Assembly (NCBI RefSeq): GCF_010993705.1
Contig: NZ_WOFO01000012.1
Location: 59,112 to 123,111 of the forward strand
Direction: 5' to 3'
Source: Cyclobacterium sp. SYSU L10401
Lineage (GTDB): Bacteria > Bacteroidota > Bacteroidia > Cytophagales > Cyclobacteriaceae
DNA length: 64,000 bases
A program made the translations under genes and the position numbers. This document shows positions 19,655-28,380 of this stretch, piece after piece. Within the stretch, counting starts at the first letter, position 1, and each line of letters begins with the position of its first letter. The notes under the pieces are model-generated. The model was given only the letters and a program-made list of their open reading frames with translations. It was not told the origin of the DNA and did not search any database.

Positions 19655-20704
19655 TCAGGGATGCCAATCAAAACTGTGCATTTCTTCCAGACAGGCCTTA
19701 AGCAATTTAATGCTTGCTGCCACATCAGACTTATGGGCCATTTCGATCACCTGATGGAGGTGTCTGGTGGGTATGGAAATGGCACCTGCTATGGCACCCT
19801 GTTTGCCCATACGCTGCACTCCTGCGGTATCCGTACCGCCAGCCGTAAGAATTTCTGTCTGAAAAGGAATGTTATTTTTGGAGGCTGTTTGCTTCATAAA
19901 GGCTACCATGCGGTAATCGCAAATGGCGGAGGAATCCATGATCTTTATGGCAGTCCCTTTGCCCAGTTCGGTGATCTTTTCATGGGCTGCTGCTCCCGGT
20001 AAATCGAAAGCAATGGTAGTGTCCAGGGCTATACCAAAATCCGGGTCTATGTGGTGTGCAGACACCTGGGCTCCTCTAATTCCCACTTCTTCCTGAACAG
20101 TAAAGGTAGCGTACACATCGAAAGCCGGGGATTCTAATTCTCTGAGTGTTTCCAGTAATATAAAAACTGCGATTCGATTGTCAATGGATTTGCAATTGAC
20201 ACAGTCACCCATTTCTATCAAGGCTCTTTCTCTGGTGACCGGATCTCCCACCTGCACCCATTTTTCCACCTCTTCCTTATCCATCCCCAGATCAATGAAA
20301 TAATCGGTAAGTTTGGGAAGCTTGGTTTTTTCTTCCTGGGTCATCACATGGATGGGTTTACTTCCCATCACGCCTACCAGGTCTTTTTTTCCATGAATAA
20401 TTACCCGCTGAGCTGTTAGGGTTTTGGGGTCAAATCCTCCCAGGGGGTGAAACCTTAAAAATCCTTTATCGTCAATATGGGTAACAATAAATCCAATTTC
20501 ATCCATATGGGCAGCCACCATGACTTTTTTATTGTCAGGGTTATTTTTGCCCTTCTTAATGGCGATGACATTTCCCAAATTATCTACCGAAACTTCATCT
20601 GCGAGGTCTCTGACCTTCATCAATATAAAATCACGGATTTTCTTTTCAAATCCCGGTGCTCCGGGCAATTCACAAATCTGTTTTAATAAAGCGATATCAA
20701 TCAT
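19655..20704 (-). CDS. M42 family metallopeptidase (glutamyl aminopeptidase-like)
   Basis: 349 aa, full length for the family. Metal and catalytic residues typical of M42/FrvX aminopeptidases are visible: AAHMDEIGF (His66, Asp68), CKSIDNRIA, VQEEVGIRGA (Glu-Glu pair), ALDTT (Asp) and the C-terminal IPTRHLHQVIEM (His). These are cytosolic dodecameric aminopeptidases acting on peptides; some are mis-annotated as endoglucanases. It lies 28 nt downstream of the purF-like gene, same direction. Confidence 0.93.
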   Translation of the reverse strand: MIDIALLKQICELPGAPGFEKKIRDFILMKVRDLADEVSVDNLGNVIAIKKGKNNPDNKKVMVAAHMDEIGFIVTHIDDKGFLRFHPLGGFDPKTLTAQRVIIHGKKDLVGVMGSKPIHVMTQEEKTKLPKLTDYFIDLGMDKEEVEKWVQVGDPVTRERALIEMGDCVNCKSIDNRIAVFILLETLRELESPAFDVYATFTVQEEVGIRGAQVSAHHIDPDFGIALDTTIAFDLPGAAAHEKITELGKGTAIKIMDSSAICDYRMVAFMKQTASKNNIPFQTEILTAGGTDTAGVQRMGKQGAIAGAISIPTRHLHQVIEMAHKSDVAASIKLLKACLEEMHSFDWHP

Positions 20705-20732
20705 GAAAATGTGATGTTTTTTGTATTTTCGG

Positions 20733-22616
20733 CTAATAAGCCCTGATTACTTTTCCCTCCATGTAGTTAACAAAGGCCTTATTGACTACACGGATACCCC
20801 CATCAGTAGGAAAATCACCTGTAAAATACCAGTCACCCCTATGGGCAGGACAGGAAAGTTGGAGGTTTTGAACGGTCTGATAAATCACATGCACATCGGC
20901 TTCGATCTTTTCAGAGGTAATAATTTGTGCGATTTTATTGGATATTTCCTGATCTGAAAACGGAGCATATATTTCGTTCACAAAGTTGACCTGAGCATCG
21001 GGTTCGGCAAGGCATTTTTCATAAACCTCCTCCAAAACGTACTCCATTTCCCTTTCTTTCAGTAAAGCTACTGCTGCCCGAAAAGCAATAAAATCCTTCA
21101 TCCTGGACATGTCTATGCCATAGCAGTCCGGAAATCTGATCTGGGGTGCTGACGAAACAATGATGATCCTTTTGGGTTTGAGTTTATCCAGGGTAGTCAG
21201 GATACTTTTCTCCAGGGTGGTCCCCCGCACGATACTGTCATCTATTACTACAATGGTATCCACACCGGAGCGAATCACTTCGTAGGTGGTGTCATAGACA
21301 TTAGAAACCATCACATCCCTGTCGGAGTCATTGGTAATGAAAGTTCTGAGTTTGACATCTTTACTCACCAGTTTTTCTACTCTCGGACGGAAATTCAACA
21401 AGTCCTCCAAGTCCTCCAGGTGTGGCTTTCCTTCAATAAGAATCTCGCGTCTTTTGGCACTCAGATAATCCTCCAGTCCTTCGATCATTCCATAATAAGC
21501 AGTTTCCGCAGTATTGGGAATATAGGAAAAGACCGTGTTTTTCAAGTCAAAATCAATGGCCTTGAGAATTTGGGGCACCAGCGCCCGGCCTAGATTTTTC
21601 CTTTCTTTGTAAATATCCGGGTCAGTTCCTCTGGAGAAATAAATCCGCTCAAAACTACAGGATTTTTTCTCTCTGGGAGGAATGATTTCGTGCTCACCAA
21701 AGGAGCCGTCTTTGTTGAAAATCAGTGCATTGCCGGGCTGAATTTCTTTTATCTGCTGGTAGTCTATGTTGAATGCTGTTTTGATAGGCGGTTTTTCTGA
21801 TGCTACCACAATAATTTCATCATCTGCATAGTAATAGGCCGGTCGTATACCGGTAGGATCTCTGACCACAAATCCTGCCCCATTACCGATCAATCCTGCC
21901 ATGGCATATCCCCCATCGAAATCCCTGCAGCTTCTTCTCAGGATTCTGGCCACATCCAGTTCCTGTTCTATGATTTCCGTGATTTCCCGGTTGGTAAAAT
22001 GTCCTTTATACTTATCAAAAATGCGTTGGTTTTCTTCGTCCAGAAAGTGTCCGATTTTTTCCATGACCGTAACGGTATCTGTCTTCTCTTTGGGGTGCTG
22101 CCCCAGCTTCACCAGATTATCAAAAAGTTCTTCCACATTGGTCATATTGAAGTTACCTGCCATGACCAGGTTTCGACTTCGCCAGTTGTTTTGCTTCAAA
22201 AACGGGTGACAGGTTTCTATGCTGTTCTGCCCATGGGTCCCATACCGGAGATGCCCAAGCCATACTTCTCCGGTAAAAGCGGCGTTATCCTTGATCCATG
22301 CAGCGTTTAAAAGATCCTCCTCGGTACCGGTCTTCTTGGCCTTTTTGTATTTTTTATTTATTTTCTGAAATATTTTTGTGACTGCTTCTGATTCCACCGA
22401 CCTGTACCTGCTGATGTATCGTGTCCCGGGAGGGGTATTGATTTTGATATTAGCCAGGCCTGCACCATCTTGGCCCCGGTTGATCTGTTTTTGCATCAAC
22501 ACATACAGTCTGTTCGCAGCATAGAAGGGCGTTTGGTACTTATCAATGTAGTATTGTAACGGTTTCCTTAGCCGGATTAGGGCAATCCCACATTCGTGTT
22601 TGATCTCGTCACTCAT
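20733..22616 (-). CDS. purF: Amidophosphoribosyltransferase (PurF-type, long form)
   Basis: 627 aa, longer than E. coli PurF (505). An Ntn glutaminase domain with Cys9 (KHECGIALIRL), preceded by eight residues that would be removed as a propeptide, carries GHLRYGTHG and DFDGGYAMAGL. The phosphoribosyltransferase domain has the PRPP loop VIDDSIVRGTTL. The reaction would be PRPP plus glutamine to phosphoribosylamine, the first purine step. Bacteroidota often carry two PurF-like proteins; this long form has insertions (KKYKKAKKTGTEED and a C-terminal extension) and could be the paralogue rather than the main enzyme. Confidence 0.85.
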   Translation of the reverse strand: MSDEIKHECGIALIRLRKPLQYYIDKYQTPFYAANRLYVLMQKQINRGQDGAGLANIKINTPPGTRYISRYRSVESEAVTKIFQKINKKYKKAKKTGTEEDLLNAAWIKDNAAFTGEVWLGHLRYGTHGQNSIETCHPFLKQNNWRSRNLVMAGNFNMTNVEELFDNLVKLGQHPKEKTDTVTVMEKIGHFLDEENQRIFDKYKGHFTNREITEIIEQELDVARILRRSCRDFDGGYAMAGLIGNGAGFVVRDPTGIRPAYYYADDEIIVVASEKPPIKTAFNIDYQQIKEIQPGNALIFNKDGSFGEHEIIPPREKKSCSFERIYFSRGTDPDIYKERKNLGRALVPQILKAIDFDLKNTVFSYIPNTAETAYYGMIEGLEDYLSAKRREILIEGKPHLEDLEDLLNFRPRVEKLVSKDVKLRTFITNDSDRDVMVSNVYDTTYEVIRSGVDTIVVIDDSIVRGTTLEKSILTTLDKLKPKRIIIVSSAPQIRFPDCYGIDMSRMKDFIAFRAAVALLKEREMEYVLEEVYEKCLAEPDAQVNFVNEIYAPFSDQEISNKIAQIITSEKIEADVHVIYQTVQNLQLSCPAHRGDWYFTGDFPTDGGIRVVNKAFVNYMEGKVIRAY

Positions 22617-22642
22617 AAGTATTAGCGGGGTAAATTAAGTTA

Positions 22643-22650
22643 CAAAGTTA
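22643..22650 (-). promoter_or_regulatory. TAnnTTTG promoter box upstream of purF-like gene
   Basis: Minus strand TAACTTTG, an exact match to the Bacteroidota -7 consensus, 26 nt before the ATG at 22616. No clear -33 TTG at the expected spacing. Confidence 0.4.
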
Positions 22651-22757
22651 ATTCTTTTTTCAGGAATAAAACCCTGTATGCCACCAAACTTAAGCAAAGG
22701 AGAAAAAAAGGACCGGAGCGGGTAATAGCCGGAAATTGGAAAGAAAACCGTCAAAAG

Positions 22758-23573
22758 CTATTCCCATAAGGGGTACTTTTGAAGTTTGATTTGTTTGCCA
22801 AAGAATAATTTGGTTGTTTCCTCAAATGAAACAGTGTAATCGGAAACCAGAAATTGATCCTCACGACCCGAAACTTTCTTTGCCAAAAGCTGGTGGTATC
22901 CCAGAAAGGAAGCTACAGACCCGGCAACTGTTTCGGAGGCATCTATCAGGTCTATCTTGTTTTTATAAAAAGCCTGAATTTGTGTTTTTATCAGGGGGTA
23001 ATGGGTACAAGCCAACACAAGCGCCTGAATATCTCTCAACACTGGTTGGGAAAGATAGGAAGCAATGATGTCATTGCTGATGTTCTCCTTATGAAAACCC
23101 TCCTCAATCATCGGAGCCAATAAGGGTGTAGCCAGGGACTTGAGGACGATTCCTTCACCTAAATCATTGATTTTCTGCAAGTACACCCCGGAGCTAACGG
23201 TTTGCTTGGTACCAATCAAACCCACTTGCTGGCCGGGATGAACTTCCCTGAGGTAATGAACTACCGGGTCAATGACATTGAAAACGTGCGCTTTTGAAGC
23301 CACATAGGCTTTTACCAATTCAAATGCTGCTGCTGAAGCAGAATTACAGGCAATTAAAATCAACTTGCAATTTTCCTTGATCAGTACATCTGCTATTTTA
23401 ACCGAGTAGGCCTGGATGGCTGCTGTACTCTTATCCCCGTAAGGTAAATGGGCTGTATCCCCAAAATAAATAATCTGCTCATCTGGGAGCAGCTTTTTTA
23501 CCTCCTTTGCTACTGTGAGGCCTCCTATCCCGCTGTCAAAGATTCCTATAGGTGCCTGTGCCTTTATACCCAT
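22758..23573 (-). CDS. murI: Glutamate racemase
   Basis: 271 aa, normal length. Interconverts L- and D-glutamate for peptidoglycan. Catalytic residues: Asp13 in IGIFDSGIGGLT, Cys76 in LIACNSAS and Cys189 in LACTHYPL. The ATG at 23573 is preceded by a leader of about 105 nt with a GC-rich hairpin and a well-formed promoter (separate entries), so expression may be attenuated. Downstream, 141 bp without features separate it from the purF-like gene. Confidence 0.96.
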   Translation of the reverse strand: MGIKAQAPIGIFDSGIGGLTVAKEVKKLLPDEQIIYFGDTAHLPYGDKSTAAIQAYSVKIADVLIKENCKLILIACNSASAAAFELVKAYVASKAHVFNVIDPVVHYLREVHPGQQVGLIGTKQTVSSGVYLQKINDLGEGIVLKSLATPLLAPMIEEGFHKENISNDIIASYLSQPVLRDIQALVLACTHYPLIKTQIQAFYKNKIDLIDASETVAGSVASFLGYHQLLAKKVSGREDQFLVSDYTVSFEETTKLFFGKQIKLQKYPLWE

Positions 23574-23623
23574 TGATTGCTCATTACGAAACGAAAAAAG
23601 ATTTTTTACCGGTTATGACAGAT

Positions 23624-23652
23624 AAAACCCCCGGATTCACGCACCCGGGGGT
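23624..23652 (-). terminator. Terminator-like hairpin in murI leader
   Basis: Minus strand reads CCCCCGG (23651-23645), a 10-nt loop, CCGGGGG (23634-23628) and then TTTTATC. The 7-bp all-GC stem followed by four T is a compact intrinsic-terminator shape. It lies between the murI promoter and the murI ATG with no minus-strand gene upstream, so it can only end a transcript of about 60 nt or act as an attenuator of murI. Confidence 0.6.
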
Positions 23653-23685
23653 ATGCAAGCGAAGCGTTTAAAGTTAATAATAAGA

Positions 23686-23715
23686 CAAAGTTAATAAAGT
23701 TTTCTGAAGCCACAA
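23686..23715 (-). promoter_or_regulatory. Bacteroidota-type promoter of murI
   Basis: Minus strand -7 box TAACTTTG at 23686-23693 and -33 TTG at 23713-23715, separated by 19 nt, which is the preferred spacing of the Bacteroidota primary sigma factor. This is the best two-box match found in the window. The predicted start lies near 23680, about 105 nt before the murI ATG. Confidence 0.6.
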
Positions 23716-23735
23716 TAGTTACCGATTATACGCAA

Positions 23736-23756
23736 TTTGGGTATTTTCTACCCAAA
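23736..23756. promoter_or_regulatory. Palindrome TTTGGGTA-N5-TACCCAAA, candidate operator/enhancer
   Basis: Perfect 8-bp inverted repeat with a 5-nt centre, in the 263-bp divergent region between murI and the small membrane-protein gene. Its centre is about 76 bp upstream of the predicted sigma-54 start site and about 66 bp upstream of the murI start, so it could serve either gene. An enhancer for the NtrC-type regulator encoded at 24300 is an inference. Confidence 0.5.
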
Positions 23757-23795
23757 GTATTTGCGATTTTGATGTCAGGGTGAATCATTTAATGG

Positions 23796-23810
23796 TGGCA
23801 CAGTTACTGC
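23796..23810 (+). promoter_or_regulatory. Sigma-54-like promoter (-24/-12)
   Basis: TGGCAC, 5 nt, CTGC: GG at 23797-23798 and GC at 23809-23810 are exactly 10 nt apart, the invariant GG-N10-GC of RpoN promoters, and the -24 half is a perfect TGGCAC; the -12 half (CTGCG versus TTGCW) is weaker. The start would fall near 23822, 15 nt before the ATG at 23837. Confidence 0.5.
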
Positions 23811-23836
23811 GGATTAATTCATCAAACGGTTGTGTT

Positions 23837-24193
23837 ATGAAAGGCAATTTAAATACATTTACAGGTGGAATCATGGGATGCTTTATTTGTGTCCTCATTT
23901 TTTATTTTAGCGTCCCCTTGAAGAATTTAGAAGGGGATTTCAACAACTATCCCGTCCAAAGCCACGTATACGAAACTAAAGGCACTGATACAGTATTCAT
24001 TGCCGCCCAGGAATTACCGCCTACTGTCAAACAGGTAATTCAAACTGATAGTCTCATCAATGATTTAAAAATCACTGTTGTGAAAAAAATATCCCAGAAG
24101 AATGACGATTACTATGACGTCTGCTTTCTGGACACGGACAACTTCAACATCATGGTTTTATATGATAAAAATGGTGGTGTTATTCTCCAGTAG
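23837..24193 (+). CDS. Small membrane-anchored PepSY-like protein
   Basis: 118 aa from the ATG at 23837; an upstream in-frame GTG (23780) would place the start before the sigma-54-like promoter and is rejected. One N-terminal membrane segment or uncleaved signal (about 10-28), then a polar domain whose end (ELPPTVKQVIQTD ... DDYYDVCFLD ... VLYDKNGGVIL) resembles the PepSY-like fold with its closing D-K-N-G turn. PepSY-like domains often sense or inhibit periplasmic partners. It sits alone between a promoter and a terminator, just upstream of an NtrC-type regulator; a target or input role for that system is inferred. Confidence 0.75.
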   Translation: MKGNLNTFTGGIMGCFICVLIFYFSVPLKNLEGDFNNYPVQSHVYETKGTDTVFIAAQELPPTVKQVIQTDSLINDLKITVVKKISQKNDDYYDVCFLDTDNFNIMVLYDKNGGVILQ

Positions 24194-24229
24194 ATAGATC
24201 AGAAATACAGCTAAGCCAACGATTACCAA

Positions 24230-24264
24230 AAAGCACTGATTGTGAAATCGGTGCTTTTATTTTA
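24230..24264 (+). terminator. Rho-independent terminator after the PepSY-like gene
   Basis: AAAGCACTGATT (24230-24241), loop GTGA, AATCGGTGCTTT (24246-24257), followed by TATTTTAT. A 12-bp stem with one T-G pair. It separates the small gene from the response regulator, whose ATG is 43 nt further on. Confidence 0.75.
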
Positions 24265-24299
24265 TATTTATTCTATTAACACTTGTTTGGATAAAATAC

Positions 24300-25664
24300 A
24301 TGGCAAAAATTCTCTTGATAGAAGACGACCTTACTTACTCAAAAATCATAAAAAATTTTTTGGAAAAAAACGGGTATGAGGTATTGAGCAGTACGAAAGT
24401 CACCGATGGATTGAGTCATTTTGAAAAACACGAAATAGCCCTTACCATAACAGATTACCGGCTTCCGGATGGAACTGGCATGGATGTTTTGGACAAAATC
24501 ATACACGATTACCCTGATACTCCAGTGATTCTGATCACCAATTATTCAGACATTCGTACCGCTGTAAAATCGATGAAGATGGGAGCATTCGAGTACATTA
24601 CAAAACCTATCAATCCAGACGAGCTGCTTCTCACCGTACAACAAGCACTAAAAAAAGATTCGGAAAGTAAGGAGGGGGATAAAAAACCCAAAAAAGCAAA
24701 AAGTCCAGGCACTTCTTCTGAATTGGACTACCAGATCGGGCAGAGTAAGGAGGCACAACAAATTGAAGCACACATAGAGCTGGTGGCACCAACTGATCTA
24801 AGCATCATCGTCTTGGGAGAAAGTGGCACGGGCAAAGAGTATATTTCGAAAAGGATCCACCTGAAATCCAAAAGGTCAGAAGGGCCTTTCGTTGCAGTAG
24901 ATTGCGGGGCTTTATCTAAAGAATTGGCAGGCAGTGAGCTCTTTGGGCATGTCAAAGGGGCTTTTACAGGAGCCATTGACCATAAGACAGGGCATTTTGA
25001 AAATGCTAACGGTGGCACCATACTGCTTGATGAAATCGGCAATCTCAGCTACGATATTCAGATCAAATTGCTCCGTGCCATACAGGAAAGACGGATCCGT
25101 AAAATCGGGGGCAATAAAGACATTGCCATTGACGTCAGGATCATAGCCGCCACCAATGATGATTTACAGGAACTTGCCAGATCAGGGCAATTCAGAGAGG
25201 ACCTTTTTCACAGGCTGAATGAATTTAGCCTTAAGGCACAGCCACTGCGGGAAAGAAAAGAGGATCTCCTTTTTTTTGCACGCCTTTTCATGGAAAAAAG
25301 CAATGCCAGTCTGGAAAAAAATGTGGCCGGATTCAGCCCTGAAGTAGAAAAAATCTTGTTGCAATACCATTGGCCGGGAAACCTCCGGGAGTTGAAAAAT
25401 ATCATCCGCAGAGCTGTTTTACTTACCGGTGAAGGATTGATTCAAGCTGATGTTATTCCCACGGAGCTTCTGGATAGTGAGCCTTTCCAACCTGCAGATA
25501 TACATTCTGCCAAAGACTTGAAATCATCCTTCGAAGAACAGGAGAAATTGCTGATTATCAAGACCCTGGAAGAATTAAAATTCAATAAATCAAAAACAGC
25601 AAAAGTACTGAATATGGATAGAAAAACCCTTTACAATAAGCTTGAAAAATATGGACTGGACTAA
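24300..25664 (+). CDS. Sigma-54-dependent response regulator, NtrC family
   Basis: 454 aa. Receiver domain (about 3-115) with phospho-acceptor Asp52 (TITDYRLPDG) and Lys102 (YITKP). A basic linker leads to an AAA+ domain with Walker A GESGTGKE (173-180), the sigma-54 contact loop GAFTGA (220-225), Walker B ILLDEIG (241-247) and the WPGNLREL sensor motif. The C-terminal Fis-type helix-turn-helix (KSKTAKVLNMDRKTLYNKLEKYGL) binds DNA. It therefore activates RpoN promoters, and one lies at 23796-23810. The partner kinase is probably the convergent gene, whose stop overlaps its own by 3 nt. Confidence 0.95.
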   Translation: MAKILLIEDDLTYSKIIKNFLEKNGYEVLSSTKVTDGLSHFEKHEIALTITDYRLPDGTGMDVLDKIIHDYPDTPVILITNYSDIRTAVKSMKMGAFEYITKPINPDELLLTVQQALKKDSESKEGDKKPKKAKSPGTSSELDYQIGQSKEAQQIEAHIELVAPTDLSIIVLGESGTGKEYISKRIHLKSKRSEGPFVAVDCGALSKELAGSELFGHVKGAFTGAIDHKTGHFENANGGTILLDEIGNLSYDIQIKLLRAIQERRIRKIGGNKDIAIDVRIIAATNDDLQELARSGQFREDLFHRLNEFSLKAQPLRERKEDLLFFARLFMEKSNASLEKNVAGFSPEVEKILLQYHWPGNLRELKNIIRRAVLLTGEGLIQADVIPTELLDSEPFQPADIHSAKDLKSSFEEQEKLLIIKTLEELKFNKSKTAKVLNMDRKTLYNKLEKYGLD

Positions 25665-28210
25665 TCGGCAAAGGCATATCCAAACCTTTGGGCCAATTCT
25701 TCCAGTAAGCCATTTATTTTCTCGGTCAGGTTCCAGACTTTTTCCTGAACCCCCTCCGTCCTTCCCTCTTTGAGATCCAACTCAATACTTCTGGCCAGGT
25801 TCCTTTCCTTGAATTTCAGCTGCCCCAGTCTACTGGAAAGCTGGTGAGCTATGGCTTGTACCTTTTGGAAATCTCCCTCATCTGTAGCCTTATTAATTCT
25901 GATTAAATCCAGTCCTGTCTGGGTATAAAAGCCTTCCAGAATTTCTTTCAATAAATGCTCATCACCCATGCAAAATTTCTTGATTTCGGTGAGGTCATAT
26001 TCCCCTGAATCGGGCTCGGGGGATTTGGCTGTTGGTAAATATTGCTTACCGGCCTTTACCGAAGGCATTTCCTTTTTGTACGACTTTAGTGATGAAGCTA
26101 TTTTCTCTACCAATTCAGCTTCATTAAAGGGTTTTAATAAGAGCCCGTCAAAACCAAACTTAATTAAACTTTCCTTTTCCCTGGCAAAAACATTGGCAGT
26201 CATGGCCAAAATAGGAACACCCTTGTACTTTGGATTTGCTCTTAATTGGTCATAGACCTGATAACCGTCTACCTCCGGCATTTGAATATCCAATAATATC
26301 AGATCGAAATCTTCCTCTTTAAAATTATTTTTGAAATCCACTCCTCCTGAATGGGTGATAATATCAGCACCCAAGCCATCCAGCAAAATCTTTACAAACT
26401 TCAACCCCATTTCGTCATCATCGATCAATAAAATGCGGAGTCCTTCAATACGCTCCAACCTGGCAGCAGGTATGGGCGATTCCTCCTTCTTCTCCAGTAA
26501 GGTGGATGGCAAAGAAACAGTCATGGTAGTACCGTTTCCAGGTTCACTCTTTACTTTAATTTGTCCCTCCTGCAGGTCAACCAGTCTTTTGATAATGGCC
26601 ATCCCAAGACCTGTGCCTCCATATTTTCTGGAAACGCTGCCATCACCCTGATTAAATTCCTTGAATAAATTTCGCTGCAAATCCGCAGACATGCCCATAC
26701 CGGAGTCTATCACCTGTAAGATAAGATCGCCCTTTTTCTCAAAATAAACCCTGACCAATACCTTACCCTTTTCGGTAAACTTCACTGCGTTGGAGAGGAG
26801 GTTATTCATAATTTGGTTGATTCTCAAATCATCCCCCAATAAAAATTTATTTACGGGCAATAGGACTGAAAAATCAAGTTGAAGGCCTTTTTCTTGTGCT
26901 TTTTGCTTATAAGATGAATGGAGGTTTCTGAAGAATAGGTCCGGATTGATGATTCCTTTTTGAATTTTAATCTTTCCTGCTTCCAGTTTTGAAAAATCCA
27001 GGATATCATTGACAATACCCAAAAGTGTACCCGAAGCGAGCTGTATCATCCGCACGTATTCCTGCTGGTCAGGATCCAGGGAAGTTTTAGCAATGGCATC
27101 GTTGTAACCCTTGATTACATGCAAGGGATTTCTGATCTCGTGACTCATACTTGCCAAAAAATCCTGCTTGGTTTTGGCCAGGTTATCTGATCTTTTCTTG
27201 GCCTCTGCAAGTTTGGTTTGATAGGATTCTGATTTCTTTATCTCTTTGATAATACTGAAAATAAATCCGGAAGACCCAATCACACCCACAATAATCAACA
27301 GCCCAAGTAAGAGTGAAAGCTTGTAGGTAAGTTGGTAGGCAGATTGATTCTCCGCTTCGGATTTCAGCAAGGCTTCTTTCTGCAATGAAGAGACAATATG
27401 TTGGATATTGATGATAAGGGCACGGTTTTTTTCATTCAGTTCCTGTTCAAGCTCGCTTAATCGGGAACGAAGAAATTGCTCTTCATTGTTAATGTCCAGG
27501 ACCATTTGCCTCACGGCATAAATGATAGAGTCTGAGCTGGAAAGGGTATGATTATCCACCTGGTTGATCCTATTAAGGTTTAGCCGAAGCATGCCCAGGA
27601 TTTTTTCCATATCTTCCTTCCCCGCCCCGGCCAGTACATCTCCAAAGTCCTCCTGCTTTTTGGGTTGGATCGGTTTTACTTCAGTTTTGTCGCTTTTCTC
27701 TCTGGATGGAGGATTGATACCTATCCGTATCTTACCCAAACTTTGGAGCCGGCTCAATTCCTCTTTTCTTTTTATTTTTCTTTCGATATTGTAGAGGGCT
27801 TCTTTGCTAAAGTTCCTGTTGTAGAGGTTGGCTTTTACGTCCTGTAAACCCTTATATACGACCATCAATTCATTGACACTGTAGTTGATCCGCTTAATCT
27901 GCCCCATTTCAGCAGTGTCTGCAGCCATTCCCTCCAATTTTCTGATTTCTTCCTGGATTCGATTGTAGTAGTCCAGATTTTGGCTGGAATCTTCCTCTGC
28001 AAAAACACTACGGGATTTGTCAAGCTGATAAATGTCAGCCAGTAATTCATTCAAATTTCTAAGCTTTTCGTTGGGTTCGGAAAGGGACTCTACTGATTCG
28101 AGTAATTGCGTTACACTATAATAAGTAATGGCTCCAGCTCCTACAATCAGGCATATCGCCAGAAAAAAGCCAAGGATTACTTTTATTCTCGCATTGAATC
28201 TCATAGACAT
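25661..28210 (-). CDS. Hybrid sensor histidine kinase with receiver and Hpt domains
   Basis: 849 aa. TM1 (about 9-31), a 265-residue extracytoplasmic, mostly helical sensor region, TM2 (about 297-320), HisKA with His357 (FLASMSHEIRNP), HATPase_c (NQIMNNLLSNAVKFT, DSGMGM, GGTGLGMAI), a receiver with Asp641 (LILLDIQMPEVDGY) and a C-terminal Hpt domain with His789 (AIAHQLSSRLG). This is a full His-Asp-His relay that lacks only a final output, which the convergent NtrC-type regulator could provide. The sensor region is not a known family to me; it looks like a four-helix or coiled-coil type such as those of stress or ligand sensors. Confidence 0.92.
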   Translation of the reverse strand: MSMRFNARIKVILGFFLAICLIVGAGAITYYSVTQLLESVESLSEPNEKLRNLNELLADIYQLDKSRSVFAEEDSSQNLDYYNRIQEEIRKLEGMAADTAEMGQIKRINYSVNELMVVYKGLQDVKANLYNRNFSKEALYNIERKIKRKEELSRLQSLGKIRIGINPPSREKSDKTEVKPIQPKKQEDFGDVLAGAGKEDMEKILGMLRLNLNRINQVDNHTLSSSDSIIYAVRQMVLDINNEEQFLRSRLSELEQELNEKNRALIINIQHIVSSLQKEALLKSEAENQSAYQLTYKLSLLLGLLIIVGVIGSSGFIFSIIKEIKKSESYQTKLAEAKKRSDNLAKTKQDFLASMSHEIRNPLHVIKGYNDAIAKTSLDPDQQEYVRMIQLASGTLLGIVNDILDFSKLEAGKIKIQKGIINPDLFFRNLHSSYKQKAQEKGLQLDFSVLLPVNKFLLGDDLRINQIMNNLLSNAVKFTEKGKVLVRVYFEKKGDLILQVIDSGMGMSADLQRNLFKEFNQGDGSVSRKYGGTGLGMAIIKRLVDLQEGQIKVKSEPGNGTTMTVSLPSTLLEKKEESPIPAARLERIEGLRILLIDDDEMGLKFVKILLDGLGADIITHSGGVDFKNNFKEEDFDLILLDIQMPEVDGYQVYDQLRANPKYKGVPILAMTANVFAREKESLIKFGFDGLLLKPFNEAELVEKIASSLKSYKKEMPSVKAGKQYLPTAKSPEPDSGEYDLTEIKKFCMGDEHLLKEILEGFYTQTGLDLIRINKATDEGDFQKVQAIAHQLSSRLGQLKFKERNLARSIELDLKEGRTEGVQEKVWNLTEKINGLLEELAQRFGYAFAD

Positions 28211-28380
28211 GGCTATTTTAAAAGGTTACTATCAACCTTGGTTGGATTTCAGGACTTAAATGTAACCATAAATTACAGGTTTTTATATATAACCTGTTGT
28301 GAATGAACTTGATTTATAAACCATTATTTCCCTCACCAGGGTATTAAAAACGCATGCGGTAGCTAAATTCTTGAATTGAT

